Of a stretch of DNA of 64,000 nt, positions 35,788 through 45,003 are shown piece by piece. The position numbers were made by a program, and so were the translations under genes. The notes beneath the pieces were generated by a model that was given only the letters and a program-made list of their open reading frames with translations, was not told the DNA's origin and did not search any database. This stretch comes from Acidimicrobiia bacterium (GTDB lineage Bacteria; Actinomycetota; Acidimicrobiia; Acidimicrobiales; CAIXPF01): the NCBI GenBank assembly GCA_947476745.1, contig CANJRG010000001.1, positions 1-64,000 on the forward strand, written 5' to 3'. Position 1 is the stretch's first letter. Every line of letters begins with the position of its first letter.

Positions 35788-37152
35788 TTACTCGGCGGCG
35801 TCGGCCAGCAGCTCGGACAACGACGGGTGCACCAACAGCGAGTCGATGATGTCGGCGACCTTCAGCCGGTTGGTCACCGCCACCGCGATCACCGCGATGA
35901 GCTCAGCCGCGTGGCCACCCACGATCGACCCGCCGAGCACGACGCCCGTGTAGGGGTCGGAGAGGATCTTGACGAACCCACGGGTGTCGTTGTCGATCCA
36001 GGCCTTCGGCGACGCAGCCATCGGCACCTTGGTCACCCGGATCTTGCGACCGAGGTTGAACGCCTCGACCTCGGGCAGGCCGACATCGGCGATCTCCGGT
36101 TCCGTGAAGATGGCCGACGCCGCCATGTCGTAGTCGAGGTGGCGATGATCCAGCGTGTGCAGGCCCATGGCGTGCTCGGCGATCTTGCGTCCCTGCATCG
36201 CGGCGACCGAGGACAGCGGGAGCTTGCCCGACACGTCACCGGCCACGTAGATGTGCTTCACGTTGGTCTCCAGGTGATGGCCGACGTTGACCGGGAAGCC
36301 CCGCTCGTCGAGTTCGACCCCGGCGTGCCCGAGGCCCAACTGATCGACGTTGGGGATCGACCCGATGGCCAGCAACGCATGCGAGCCGACCACCACCCGA
36401 CCGTCGTCGCAACGGACCCGGACACCGTCGTCGAGCCGGTCGATACCGATGGCCTTGGCCCCCTTGAGCAGGTTGACCCCCCGCTGGAGGAAGTTCTCCT
36501 CGAGGGCTGCGGCCACCTCGGCATCCTTCTTGGGCAGGACCTGCTGGCGCGACACGATGAGGGTGACCCGACAGCCGAGCGAGCTGAACATATGGACGAA
36601 CTCCACACCGGTCACGCCTGAGCCGATCACCACCAGGTGCTCGGGCAACTCCGGCGGCGGATAGGCGTCGCGTGTGGTGAGGATCCGGTGGTGGTCGATC
36701 TCGGCCCAGTCCGGGATGCGCGGGCGGCTCCCGGTGGCGATCAGCACCCGGTCGGCCTCGATCTCCTCGCTGCCGTCTGCGGTGTCGGCCACGACGCGGT
36801 TCGGACCGACGAAACGGCCCGTACCGCGCAGGATCCGAACCCCCTGGCTCTCCAGCAGCTCTGTGGTGGCCCCCGCGAGACGGGAGGTGATGTTGGTGAT
36901 CCGGGCCCGTAGCCCATCGAGATCGACCTGGCCCTGAGCCCGGACGAGACCGAATCCCTGTACCCGCTGCAGGAATGACATGGCCCCGCCGGTGGCGATC
37001 ATGGCCTTGGACGGCACGCAGTCCCACAGGTGGGCGGCCCCACCGACCACGTCGCGCTCGATGAGGGTGACCTGACCGCCGAGACGCGCCGCATACGTCG
37101 CCGCCTGGTGCCCGGCCGGACCGCCCCCGATGATCACGAACCGCAATGCCAT
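35788..37152 (-). CDS. lpdA: FAD-dependent NAD(P)H reductase, LpdA type
   Basis: 454 residues of the two-dinucleotide-binding-domain flavoprotein family. FAD motif VIIGGGPAGHQAATYAARLGG, NAD motif VVIGSGVTGVEFVHMFSSLG, and IYVAGDVSGKLPLSSVAAMQG. The segment that carries the redox disulfide in dihydrolipoamide dehydrogenase reads LWDCVPSK, with only one Cys, so it cannot form the usual CxxxxC pair. This matches mycobacterial LpdA (Rv3303c), a quinone reductase, or a transhydrogenase-like enzyme. ATG 37152 follows TAGCCT by 6 nt. Confidence 0.88.
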   Translation of the reverse strand: MALRFVIIGGGPAGHQAATYAARLGGQVTLIERDVVGGAAHLWDCVPSKAMIATGGAMSFLQRVQGFGLVRAQGQVDLDGLRARITNITSRLAGATTELLESQGVRILRGTGRFVGPNRVVADTADGSEEIEADRVLIATGSRPRIPDWAEIDHHRILTTRDAYPPPELPEHLVVIGSGVTGVEFVHMFSSLGCRVTLIVSRQQVLPKKDAEVAAALEENFLQRGVNLLKGAKAIGIDRLDDGVRVRCDDGRVVVGSHALLAIGSIPNVDQLGLGHAGVELDERGFPVNVGHHLETNVKHIYVAGDVSGKLPLSSVAAMQGRKIAEHAMGLHTLDHRHLDYDMAASAIFTEPEIADVGLPEVEAFNLGRKIRVTKVPMAASPKAWIDNDTRGFVKILSDPYTGVVLGGSIVGGHAAELIAVIAVAVTNRLKVADIIDSLLVHPSLSELLADAAE

Positions 37153-37158
37153 GAGGGC

Positions 37159-37164
37159 AGGCTA
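37159..37164 (-). promoter_or_regulatory. Leaderless -10 element of lpdA
   Basis: TAGCCT on the minus strand, 6 nt before ATG 37152. Confidence 0.55.
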
Positions 37165-37228
37165 TCGACCTCGGCCCCGACTCGAACGCCGCCGGGACCG
37201 CCGTCCCTCGGGTGGAGCGACGACTACC

Positions 37229-37382
37229 ATGCGGGCACCCCGCGCCGGGTGAGCGCCCGATCACGGTGGTGACCCGCATGCCCACAGCCTCACCACGCCA
37301 TCAGCAGACGCCGCAAGGCCAGCCACCGGTTCGGACCGCACCGGCGCAGTGGGCCGCCCGCCGCGAGCGGGCCCGGGTGTGA
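37229..37382 (+). other. Chain of three short overlapping ORFs leading into the methyltransferase gene
   Basis: ATG 37229 (7 codons) ends in a TGA overlapping GTG 37249 (7 codons), which ends in a TGA overlapping GTG 37269. That third frame (37 codons, also containing ATG 37278) ends at 37380-37382, overlapping the methyltransferase GTG at 37379. All three junctions are GTGA. A TACCAT hexamer lies at 37225-37230. This could be a ribosome relay or a chance result of GC-rich DNA. Confidence 0.25.
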
Positions 37383-38353
37383 GCGCGATCACCGAGCGAA
37401 TCCCCGACGGGCTGCGTCACGGCCTCGGGTCGATCCGACGGGCCGTCGCGCATCGGGTGACCTCCCGACCTCGCCGGGTCGCTGGCTGGGCCGAGCCGGG
37501 CACCGATCCGTGGACGGCCCAGCGCACCGACGGGCCGCACCGGTGCAACATCTGCCGATGGTCGGGCGACGCCTTCGGCGGGCCGGTCCACTGTGAGGGC
37601 GCGCAGTGCCCCCGCTGCGGCTCCATCGGCCGGGATCGTTTCCTGTTCTGGGCACTCCAGCACGCCGTGGCGCCAGCGGTCCCGACCCGACGGCTCCGGG
37701 TGCTCGAGACCAGCCCGCGGCTCGACCAGCGCTACCGGCAGGCCATGGCCGGTTGGTTCGACTACCTGTGCTCCGACTTCGACGAGCGGGCACACGCCGG
37801 CATGATCCGTATCGACCTCCAGGACATCGACCTGCCCACCGACAGCATCGACGTCGTGCTGACGCCCCACGTCCTCGAGCACGTGCCCGACACCGGCCGG
37901 GCCCTCGACGAGCTGTACCGGGTGCTGCGGCCCGGGGGAACCCTGCTCCTCCAGGTGCCCGTCCTGCAGGAGCTGACGGCGCCGCCGGCCGAACCCGAGT
38001 TCCACGGTGATCGCACCCCGGTTTTCTGGCGCTTCGGACCCGCCCTGAGCGACGAGTTGACCGGGCGAGGCTTCGCAGTGACCCTTCTGGCACCGCAGCC
38101 GTTGCTGAGCGCGGCGGCCTCCGAGACCGCGGCCGTGCCGTGGCCGGAGCCCGTCTCACCCGAGTTCGACGTCGACGGTATCCTGCGCGGGCTGCGCCGC
38201 AACCGGCTGCGGGCGACGCCCCACGACGGAAGCGCTGCGGCGTTGCGACCCGAGCTCGAGGCCGCGTTGGATGCCGACACCGCCGGTCGGCTCGGGTTCG
38301 AGCCGGCCTACATGTTCCTGACCTGGGTGGCCCACAAGCCGCTGCCCGGCTGA
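37379..38353 (+). CDS. SAM-dependent methyltransferase with an N-terminal zinc ribbon
   Basis: 324 residues. A Cys cluster near residues 56-82 (RCNICRWSG, then CPRCGSIGRDR) looks like a zinc ribbon. A class I methyltransferase domain follows: RVLETSPRLDQRYRQ, YLCSDFDERAHAGMIRIDLQDIDLPTDSIDVVLTPHVLEHVPD (acidic loop and LEH motif) and LRPGGTLLLQVPV. Such ribbon-methyltransferases are frequent in sugar-modification loci. GTG 37379 is chosen because it starts at the upstream ORF's stop; GTG 37349 is an alternative. Confidence 0.8.
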   Translation: MSAITERIPDGLRHGLGSIRRAVAHRVTSRPRRVAGWAEPGTDPWTAQRTDGPHRCNICRWSGDAFGGPVHCEGAQCPRCGSIGRDRFLFWALQHAVAPAVPTRRLRVLETSPRLDQRYRQAMAGWFDYLCSDFDERAHAGMIRIDLQDIDLPTDSIDVVLTPHVLEHVPDTGRALDELYRVLRPGGTLLLQVPVLQELTAPPAEPEFHGDRTPVFWRFGPALSDELTGRGFAVTLLAPQPLLSAAASETAAVPWPEPVSPEFDVDGILRGLRRNRLRATPHDGSAAALRPELEAALDADTAGRLGFEPAYMFLTWVAHKPLPG

Positions 38354-38409
38354 GCCGACCGCCCCACCCGATCGGGCCACACCGACCGAAGGGCGCAACC
38401 CGGGCGCCG

Positions 38410-40008
38410 TCACCCGGCCAGATCGTCCGCCAGAGACTGCATCCGTCGCTCGAACGCCGCTTCGCCGTACCGTTCAGCACGTTGGAGCGCCGCCTCGCTC
38501 ATGGCCTGCCGTCGGACGGGGTCGGCGATCAGCTCGGCGCTGCGGGCCACCAACCCGTCGAGGTCGTGGAAGTGGAAGCCCTCCACGGCGTCGTCGAACA
38601 CCTCGAGCTGCCCGGCCACCCCGATGGCGACCGGCACGGCACCTGCCGACATCGCCTCGACCGTGGCGATGCCGAAGTGCTCCATCCGCTCTGGATGGGC
38701 GTCGGGGTCCAGCCCGAGGCCGGTGGCGTGCCAGTAGATGGCGGCGCGGGCGAACAAGGCACGCAGCTCCGCGGCGGCGGCGTTGACGTGCAGCACCACA
38801 GGTAGGTCACCGATCTCTGCCCGGACCTGGTCGAGATAGGCGCGACCCTCCTCGTCACAGCCGCCGACCAGGTGCAGGGTCCAGCCCTGCGCCGCCCCGC
38901 GGCCGACGAGTTCCCGGAAGGCCCGGACCAGCTCGAGCTGCCGCTTGCTGTGGCCGGCCTCGGGCGAGAAGAACCGACCGACGTGCAGGATCACCGGCTC
39001 CTTGTCGCCCTGGGGCTGGGCGCTCACCGGCGGGTTGAGGATGTCGGAGTCGACACCCCACAGCTGCCGCACCCATCGAGCGGTGAAGGCCGAGTTCGAC
39101 ACGACCTGCTGGTAGCTGTCGAGGAAGGACAGATCGGCGGCACCGACCCGCAACGGCTGTTCGACCAGTTGCAACAGCTGCTGGTACCACGGTCCGCCCA
39201 GCACGGCCACCACCGAAGCACCCAGCCGGCGCTGGTCGCTGGCCCGCCCGCCCGGCAGACGGGTCGGGCAGACCACGTGCAGGACCGACCCGCCGGCACC
39301 GGGCCCGGGCTCGGGCAACCGCGCGGTCAGCAACGAGACGGGCAGCCCGCGGCGTCCGGCGGGCGGCCTGACCGTCGTACTACCCACGATCCGACCGTCG
39401 GCGGTGCGGGCCTGCACGCTCACCGGTACCCCGCCGGCAGCGGTGAGCCGGCTGAGCACCAGGCGCACCGTGCGCACCGACGTCAGCTGCAGCACCCCGT
39501 CGCCGTCGGTCCAACGGTGGGTGAGCGGGCCGAGCGGCTCGGCGGTGTACACCCCGCCGGTCCAGCGGCCGACGTCGAGCGACGCCCCGGTGATCTTGGC
39601 CGAGCGGCCCACGGAACGCAGCAGGAACCGCCGCCATCCGCTCGGCGGCGGTGCCCCGATGGTCGGGAAGTGCACCACGTACAGCCCATGGGGCGCGCGG
39701 TTGCGCAGCACGCTGCCGTAGCTGACGTTGATGAACAGCTCGTAGCCGGCAGAGGCCGCCTCGATCTCGGTCGGTGATCGTCCGACCGTACGCCAGCCCA
39801 CCCCGCTGAGATCGAGCTGCAGACGGTCCGCCAGCGCCGACAGCCGTGAGGCGTCCACGTCATCGTGGCCCATCAGCTCGACCTCGTGACGACCGGCGAG
39901 GGCTTGGGCGATCCCGCCGGCGAACTTCTCGCCGCCCCCTGCGGTCCGCCAGAAGCGGTTGTAGACCCCCACCCGCAGGCGGCGGACACCCCCGGCGGCG
40001 GCGCTCAC
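38410..40008 (-). CDS. GT4-like glycosyltransferase with an inserted beta-rich domain
   Basis: 532 residues. The N-terminal Rossmann half has RVGVYNRFWRTAGGGEKFAGG and YVVHFPTIGAPPPSGWRRFLL. A stretch of about 120 residues (roughly 145-265) rich in short beta strands (GVLQLTSVRTVRLVLSRL, PVSVQARTADGRIVGST) interrupts the fold. The C-terminal donor domain has VILHVGRFFSPEAGHSKRQLELV and HFGIATVEAMSAGAVPV. It resembles ALG11/GT4 mannosyltransferases with an added sugar-binding-like module. GTG 40008 overlaps the Wzt stop, so it is the third gene of the exporter operon. Confidence 0.82.
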   Translation of the reverse strand: MSAAAGGVRRLRVGVYNRFWRTAGGGEKFAGGIAQALAGRHEVELMGHDDVDASRLSALADRLQLDLSGVGWRTVGRSPTEIEAASAGYELFINVSYGSVLRNRAPHGLYVVHFPTIGAPPPSGWRRFLLRSVGRSAKITGASLDVGRWTGGVYTAEPLGPLTHRWTDGDGVLQLTSVRTVRLVLSRLTAAGGVPVSVQARTADGRIVGSTTVRPPAGRRGLPVSLLTARLPEPGPGAGGSVLHVVCPTRLPGGRASDQRRLGASVVAVLGGPWYQQLLQLVEQPLRVGAADLSFLDSYQQVVSNSAFTARWVRQLWGVDSDILNPPVSAQPQGDKEPVILHVGRFFSPEAGHSKRQLELVRAFRELVGRGAAQGWTLHLVGGCDEEGRAYLDQVRAEIGDLPVVLHVNAAAAELRALFARAAIYWHATGLGLDPDAHPERMEHFGIATVEAMSAGAVPVAIGVAGQLEVFDDAVEGFHFHDLDGLVARSAELIADPVRRQAMSEAALQRAERYGEAAFERRMQSLADDLAG

Positions 40009-41264
40009 TGGCGGTCGAACAACGGTCCGTGCCACCGCCCACCGAGGGCGGTGATCCCCCGGGTCTCACCGGGGTTGTGGCCGTCGACCTCGAAACGGAC
40101 CAGCCGCAGCTTGCGGTCGATGGCGTGCTCCCCCGACGCGTCGAAGATGGCCGCGCCGAGGGTGTAGGCGCCGGGTACCAACATCAGCGACGGCACCTCG
40201 AGCTCCACCGTGCCGGTTCCCTCGATGCGATCGGGGCCGTTCACCCCGAACGTCGAGGGGTTGGCCGCCAACGTGCCGTCGAGGGTGTGCACGGAGAAGG
40301 CGAAGACCGGCAGCTCGGTCGGCCGGTCGGTCTGGTAGCTCATGCGCAGCCGCACCGGCTGGCCGGTTTCGACCACGGCCACCTGCTCGCCGAGCTCGGT
40401 CGAGATCTGCCGCCGACCGGCACCTTCGATGACGATGTCGGAGATGCGCACGGCCGGCCCTTCGGACACCTCCACCACCGACGATCGGCCGAAGTCGAGC
40501 CGGGTCAGATAGGCGTCGACGACCTGCTGGGGCTGGCCGACGTGCAGCAGCTTCCCACCTTCGAGCCAGGCGACGTGGTCGCACATGGCGGCCACCGTCG
40601 ACAGGGCGTGCGACACCAGCACCACGGTGCGGCCGCTGGAGGAGAGCTCCTCGAAACGCTGGTAGCACCGGCGCTGGAACTCCTCGTCGCCGACCGCGAG
40701 GACCTCGTCGACCAGCAGCACCTCCGGCTCCACATTGACCGCGATGGAGAAGCCGAGCCGCACGTACATACCCGAGGAGTAGGTCTTGATCGGCTGGTCG
40801 ATGGCCTGGGCCACCTGCCGGCCGGCGAAGTCCACGATGCTGTCGAAACGCTGGTCGATCTCCTTGCGGCGCAGGCCGAGCACCGCACCGTTGAGGTACA
40901 CGTTCTCCCGGCCGCTCAGCTCGGGATGGAACCCGGCTCCCAGCTCGATCAGGGCGGACAGCCGGCCGTTGACGGTGATGGAGCCCTTGTTCGGCTTGAG
41001 GATCCGGGCCATGCACTTCAGCAACGTCGACTTGCCCGACCCGTTGGAGCCGATGAGGCCGAACGTCGAACCGGTGGGGATGTCGAGCGAGACGTCGTCG
41101 AGTACCCAGTTCTCCTCGTAGGTGCCTCTAGAGCCGCGGAACAGCGCGGCCTTCACCGACTGGTTGCGCACCGAGTAGCGACGGAACTGCTTGGACACGT
41201 TACGCACGGCGATGGCCACCGGATCGGAGGCGGATGCGATCGGCTCGGGCACGGCGTCGCTCAC
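40005..41264 (-). CDS. wzt: ABC transporter ATP-binding protein for polysaccharide export (Wzt)
   Basis: 419 residues. The ATPase domain has Walker A GSNGSGKST at 72-80, the Wzt/TagH-type AGFHPELSGRENVYLNG, signature YSSGM at 162-166, and Walker B LLVDEV at 183-188. A C-terminal beta-sandwich (about 260-419) is typical of Wzt proteins that recognise a modified end of the exported chain. It starts with a GTG overlapping the Wzm stop. The methyltransferases encoded nearby could supply the terminal mark that such a domain reads (inference). Confidence 0.93.
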   Translation of the reverse strand: MSDAVPEPIASASDPVAIAVRNVSKQFRRYSVRNQSVKAALFRGSRGTYEENWVLDDVSLDIPTGSTFGLIGSNGSGKSTLLKCMARILKPNKGSITVNGRLSALIELGAGFHPELSGRENVYLNGAVLGLRRKEIDQRFDSIVDFAGRQVAQAIDQPIKTYSSGMYVRLGFSIAVNVEPEVLLVDEVLAVGDEEFQRRCYQRFEELSSSGRTVVLVSHALSTVAAMCDHVAWLEGGKLLHVGQPQQVVDAYLTRLDFGRSSVVEVSEGPAVRISDIVIEGAGRRQISTELGEQVAVVETGQPVRLRMSYQTDRPTELPVFAFSVHTLDGTLAANPSTFGVNGPDRIEGTGTVELEVPSLMLVPGAYTLGAAIFDASGEHAIDRKLRLVRFEVDGHNPGETRGITALGGRWHGPLFDRQ

Positions 41265-42103
41265 AGCTCCTCGGCCAGTCGCGGCTCGAAGCGGTTGAAC
41301 ATGACGGCCCCGATTACCAGCAGGGCGGCGGCCCAGCCGGCGACGTAGGCCATCCACCCGAGGTCGGGCCAACGCAGGTCGTACAGGACCCGGTGATAGG
41401 CCTCGATCAGGTCGACCAGCGGGTTCAGCCGGTAGATGAACAGGCCCCGGGCACCGAACTTCGCTTCGATCAGGCTGGTCTGGTACACGACCGGAGTGCT
41501 GTAGAAAAGCACCTGCAGTCCGATGCCGACCAGGTACTGGATGTCACGGAAGTACACGTTGGCCACGGCCAGGATCAGCCCGATCCCGAGGGCCAGACAC
41601 CCCTGCAGCAGCAACAACATCGCCACCACCGGCAGCCAGGGCAGCACCATGTTGCCGGCGATCAGCAACAGGATGACCGCGACCGAGGCCTCCATCAGGG
41701 TGGTGAAGCCGACCGAGCTGATCTTGGAGAGCACCACGATCCCGCGCGGGAAGTACACCTTGGAGATCAGCGACCCCTGGGCCACCACCGATCCGGTGGC
41801 GCCGTTGACGGAGGCCGCGAAGAAGTTCCACGGCACCAGGCCGGTGAACAGGTAGAGGGCGAAGATCTTGAGGCCCGACGGGTCGCCCACCGGCGCCTGC
41901 ACCCCGAGCACGGCGAAGAAGAACGTGAAGATCGCCACGGTGGTGAGCGGGTTGAGCAGCGACCAGAACCAGCCGAGGATCGATCCCTTGTACTGGCCGC
42001 GGATGTCGCGCATGGTGAGCGCCTTGGCGAGTTCCCTCGCCTCCACGTACTCCGCGATCGTCGACACAGAACCTCGTACCAGCCTCCGGCCCACCGTGGG
42101 CAC
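41261..42103 (-). CDS. wzm: ABC-2 type polysaccharide export permease (Wzm)
   Basis: 280 residues from GTG 42103. The amphipathic start ELAKALTMRDIRGQYKGSILGWFWSLLNPL is the ABC-2 polysaccharide permease signature, followed by six hydrophobic segments and the VYFRDIQYLVGIGLQVLFYSTPVVY segment. It pairs with the adjacent Wzt to flip lipid-linked polysaccharide across the membrane. The open frame extends to 42172, but TACACT lies 9 nt before GTG 42103, which I take as the leaderless start. Confidence 0.93.
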   Translation of the reverse strand: MPTVGRRLVRGSVSTIAEYVEARELAKALTMRDIRGQYKGSILGWFWSLLNPLTTVAIFTFFFAVLGVQAPVGDPSGLKIFALYLFTGLVPWNFFAASVNGATGSVVAQGSLISKVYFPRGIVVLSKISSVGFTTLMEASVAVILLLIAGNMVLPWLPVVAMLLLLQGCLALGIGLILAVANVYFRDIQYLVGIGLQVLFYSTPVVYQTSLIEAKFGARGLFIYRLNPLVDLIEAYHRVLYDLRWPDLGWMAYVAGWAAALLVIGAVMFNRFEPRLAEEL

Positions 42104-42112
42104 GGCAGCCCG

Positions 42113-42118
42113 AGTGTA
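42113..42118 (-). promoter_or_regulatory. -10 element of the wzm-wzt-glycosyltransferase operon
   Basis: TACACT on the minus strand, 9 nt before GTG 42103. Confidence 0.45.
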
Positions 42119-42323
42119 CCGAACGGCTTCACCCCGGCCGGGGAGCATGCCGGCGGCCGGGGACGGCCACACGGGCCGACGCCTTGCCGCAGTCGGCCGA
42201 CCCCGAAACTACTCGTCGTGGTGTCGTCGCAACCGTGTATCGCTCCCGGTACCGTGAAGAGGCCGACGGGACGACGATTCCGACGATGGCCACCGGGCCG
42301 TCCCCGCCCCCGGACCCCCTCCC

Positions 42324-44945
42324 ATGCCGTTGCGCTTCCGCCTTCCGACCGTCGCAGCACCGGTGCTGCTCTCCTCGCTGCTCCTCGTGAGCGCGACACC
42401 GCGGGCGGCCGAACGGGCCGCGGGCTGGACCGGTGCCGCTCCGATGACACCGGTCGCCACCTCCACCGAGGCCGGACCGGGCTCCGCAGAGGCACCGCTG
42501 GAGCTCGCCGCGGCGCCGATCGCCGTCGGATGGGTCCGCGAACCGGCGGATGGCGGCGTCCACGTGCCAACCGAATCGCCGGGTGAGCGCCTCGGAGCAA
42601 CCACCGCCGAACCTCACCGGAACCCGGCCACGACCGCCGAACCCGCCGATCAGTGGCGCCAGGCGACGATGGGCACCCACAGCACCGAAGTGGCGCTGCG
42701 CCCCCTGGCCGAGGCCACCGGGCTCGGGGCCCCGACCGGGCCGGGCGCAGCGGTCGGTACCGGTGTGGCGGGCGTCGTACCTGTTGAACTCGACCTGCAG
42801 CGCGCCACGGCCGGCGTCCCCGCCGAGCCGCCCCGGGGCCTGGCAGAGGGACACGATCTCGAGCCCTTCCTGCTCATCGGCTTCACCTGGACCGGGCCGG
42901 CCGAGACCGGTGCCCGTTTCCGGGTCCACCACGCCGCCGGCTGGTCCGATTGGCGTCCGGTCGTCCGCGATGCCGACCATGGTCCGGACCCCGACACCCC
43001 AGAGGCACCGGAGCAGGCCGGCAGCGGGCCCTCGCTGCGTCTGACCTCCGACCCGGTCTGGGTCGGCGAGGCGGACGGCTGGCAACTCGGCATCGACGGC
43101 GACGCCGAGGACCTCGACGTCCACCTGGTGCGCCCGAACGGGACCCTGCCCGCCGGCAACGCGACCACCACCGGCCACGGCCCGACCGACGACACGGCAA
43201 CCGGCGCAGGTGGCCTCGTGCCCCAACGGAGCAGTCCCCTGGCGGGCGTGGACCCCGTCGTCGTTCCCTCCGACGGCAGCGGCGAGGCCGCCCTGACGCC
43301 CCGGCGTACCGACGAGCGCCCGACGGTGATCAGCCGGGCCGAGTGGGGTGCTCGCCCGCCGGCCTACGACACCTGGACTGCCACGAACCTTCGGCTGGTG
43401 GTGCTGCACCACACCGGCTCGGGCGAATCCGATTCCTACGCGGCCAAGGACGTGCCGGCGATGCTGCGGGCCATTCAGGCGTACCACATGGACGCCAACG
43501 GCTGGATGGACGTCGGCTACAACTTCACCGTCGACCGCTTCGGACGGGTCTGGGAAGGCCGCGAAGGTGGCATGGACGCCCTCACCGTCGGCAGCCATGC
43601 CTACGGCATGAACACCGGGTCGGTCGGCATCGACCTCCTCGGTGACTTCACCATGTACAAACCGACCAAGGAGGCGGTAGCCGCAGCGATCTCGTTGATC
43701 GCCTGGAAGCTGTTCCGCCACGGAGCCGACCCGGCCAGAGGCGGCACCATGTTGCCCCGGGCCGAGGACCGCTTCCCCGCCATGGTGCCGGTGACCCTGC
43801 CGCGCATCGTCGGCCACCAGGACGTCAACTACACCGCCTGCCCGGGCCACCTCGAGAACGTCCTGCCCGACATCCGGACCCGGGTGTCCCAGCGCTACGA
43901 CGAACTGGTGCACGCCACCCGGATCCTGGCCGACGGGGCGGTGCCGCTCACCGGGCGGGGCCGGCCGGCGGTCGGCGACCTGAACAAGGACGGACGCGAC
44001 GACGTGTTCTGGTACCGACCGGGGGCCGAACCGGACGAGGTGTGGCTGGCCAACGGCCGCGGAGGCTTCGCCGTGTCGACCATCGCCGTGCCTGACGGCG
44101 GCGGGGTCGGGACCCGCATGACGCAGCTCGACTGGGACGGGGACGGCACCGGCGACCTGTTGTTCTCCACCCCGGGGCAGTCCACCGTGACGCTCCTTCG
44201 GGGCAGTTCGACCGGCAACCTGGCCACGTCGAGCCTGCCGGTGTCGGGCAACGCCGTTCCGGTGGTCGGCGACTACGACGCCGACGGCGACGAAGACGTG
44301 CTGTTCTACCGGGCGTCGGTCGTTCGCCTGCCCCTGCTCCAGTTCGACCCGGACACCGGGTACACCATCACCAACCTGTCCCTCACCGGCGGCCCCTACC
44401 GACCGGTGAGCGGCGACTTCGACGGCGATCGACGCAGCGACGTGCTGTGGTACGCCCCGGGCGGTCCGGCCGACAGCACCTGGTACAGCCGGGGCTCCCA
44501 CGACACCGTCAGCGGCGAGCAGATCGTCGCCTTCGACACCGTGGACACCCCGATGACCGGCGGCTACCAGCCGCTGAGCACCGATCTCGACGGCGATCAG
44601 CACGACGACATCATCTGGGCGACCCCGACCGGCGGCTCCAACGGGACGTTGCCCGTGTGGTTCGGCGGCGATGCGTTCACCCCCTCGACGATCGACCGCT
44701 ACGGAGCGGCGAAAACCGTCCTGTTCGCCGACATCGACGGGGGCGGCACCGACGACGTGATCGCCGTGGACACGTACGGCGTCGCGACGGTGTGGTGGCG
44801 GCAGCGGGACGACGAGCGCCTGGCTCGGAGCGACCGGGTCCCCGACGGCACGACGCCGCTGGCGATCGACACCGACGGCGACGGCCGGCGCGAGCTGTGG
44901 TGGTGGGCCGACGGTCGCCCGATCCTGGTGTGGCAACCCATCTGA
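42324..44945 (+). CDS. Secreted N-acetylmuramoyl-L-alanine amidase with FG-GAP/VCBS repeats
   Basis: 873 residues. Signal peptide at about 1-28. After a variable region, residues 340-515 form an amidase_2/PGRP domain: VISRAEWGARPP, the first zinc His pair in VVLHHTGSGES (near 361), YNFTVDRFGRVWEGR, GMNTGSVGIDLLGDF, and GHQDVNYTACPGH (near 497-509), which supplies the remaining ligands. Residues 530-873 contain several Asp-rich FG-GAP-type blades (VGDLNKDGRDDVFWYRPG, VSGDFDGDRRSDVLWYAPGG), likely a calcium-bound beta-propeller that binds glycan or the cell surface. It lies between the exporter and rhamnose genes. No Shine-Dalgarno is obvious. Confidence 0.92.
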   Translation: MPLRFRLPTVAAPVLLSSLLLVSATPRAAERAAGWTGAAPMTPVATSTEAGPGSAEAPLELAAAPIAVGWVREPADGGVHVPTESPGERLGATTAEPHRNPATTAEPADQWRQATMGTHSTEVALRPLAEATGLGAPTGPGAAVGTGVAGVVPVELDLQRATAGVPAEPPRGLAEGHDLEPFLLIGFTWTGPAETGARFRVHHAAGWSDWRPVVRDADHGPDPDTPEAPEQAGSGPSLRLTSDPVWVGEADGWQLGIDGDAEDLDVHLVRPNGTLPAGNATTTGHGPTDDTATGAGGLVPQRSSPLAGVDPVVVPSDGSGEAALTPRRTDERPTVISRAEWGARPPAYDTWTATNLRLVVLHHTGSGESDSYAAKDVPAMLRAIQAYHMDANGWMDVGYNFTVDRFGRVWEGREGGMDALTVGSHAYGMNTGSVGIDLLGDFTMYKPTKEAVAAAISLIAWKLFRHGADPARGGTMLPRAEDRFPAMVPVTLPRIVGHQDVNYTACPGHLENVLPDIRTRVSQRYDELVHATRILADGAVPLTGRGRPAVGDLNKDGRDDVFWYRPGAEPDEVWLANGRGGFAVSTIAVPDGGGVGTRMTQLDWDGDGTGDLLFSTPGQSTVTLLRGSSTGNLATSSLPVSGNAVPVVGDYDADGDEDVLFYRASVVRLPLLQFDPDTGYTITNLSLTGGPYRPVSGDFDGDRRSDVLWYAPGGPADSTWYSRGSHDTVSGEQIVAFDTVDTPMTGGYQPLSTDLDGDQHDDIIWATPTGGSNGTLPVWFGGDAFTPSTIDRYGAAKTVLFADIDGGGTDDVIAVDTYGVATVWWRQRDDERLARSDRVPDGTTPLAIDTDGDGRRELWWWADGRPILVWQPI

Positions 44946-44950
44946 CGACA

Positions 44951-44999
44951 CCGGACCGCGGCCCTGACCGGCCACAGCGCGGTCTGGGCGGCGGTCCGG
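44951..44999. terminator. Long hairpin after the amidase gene
   Basis: CCGGACCGC (44951-44959) pairs with GCGGTCCGG (44991-44999), with an inner GGCC/GGCC stem, between converging stops. Confidence 0.4.
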
Positions 45000-45003
45000 G
45001 AGT

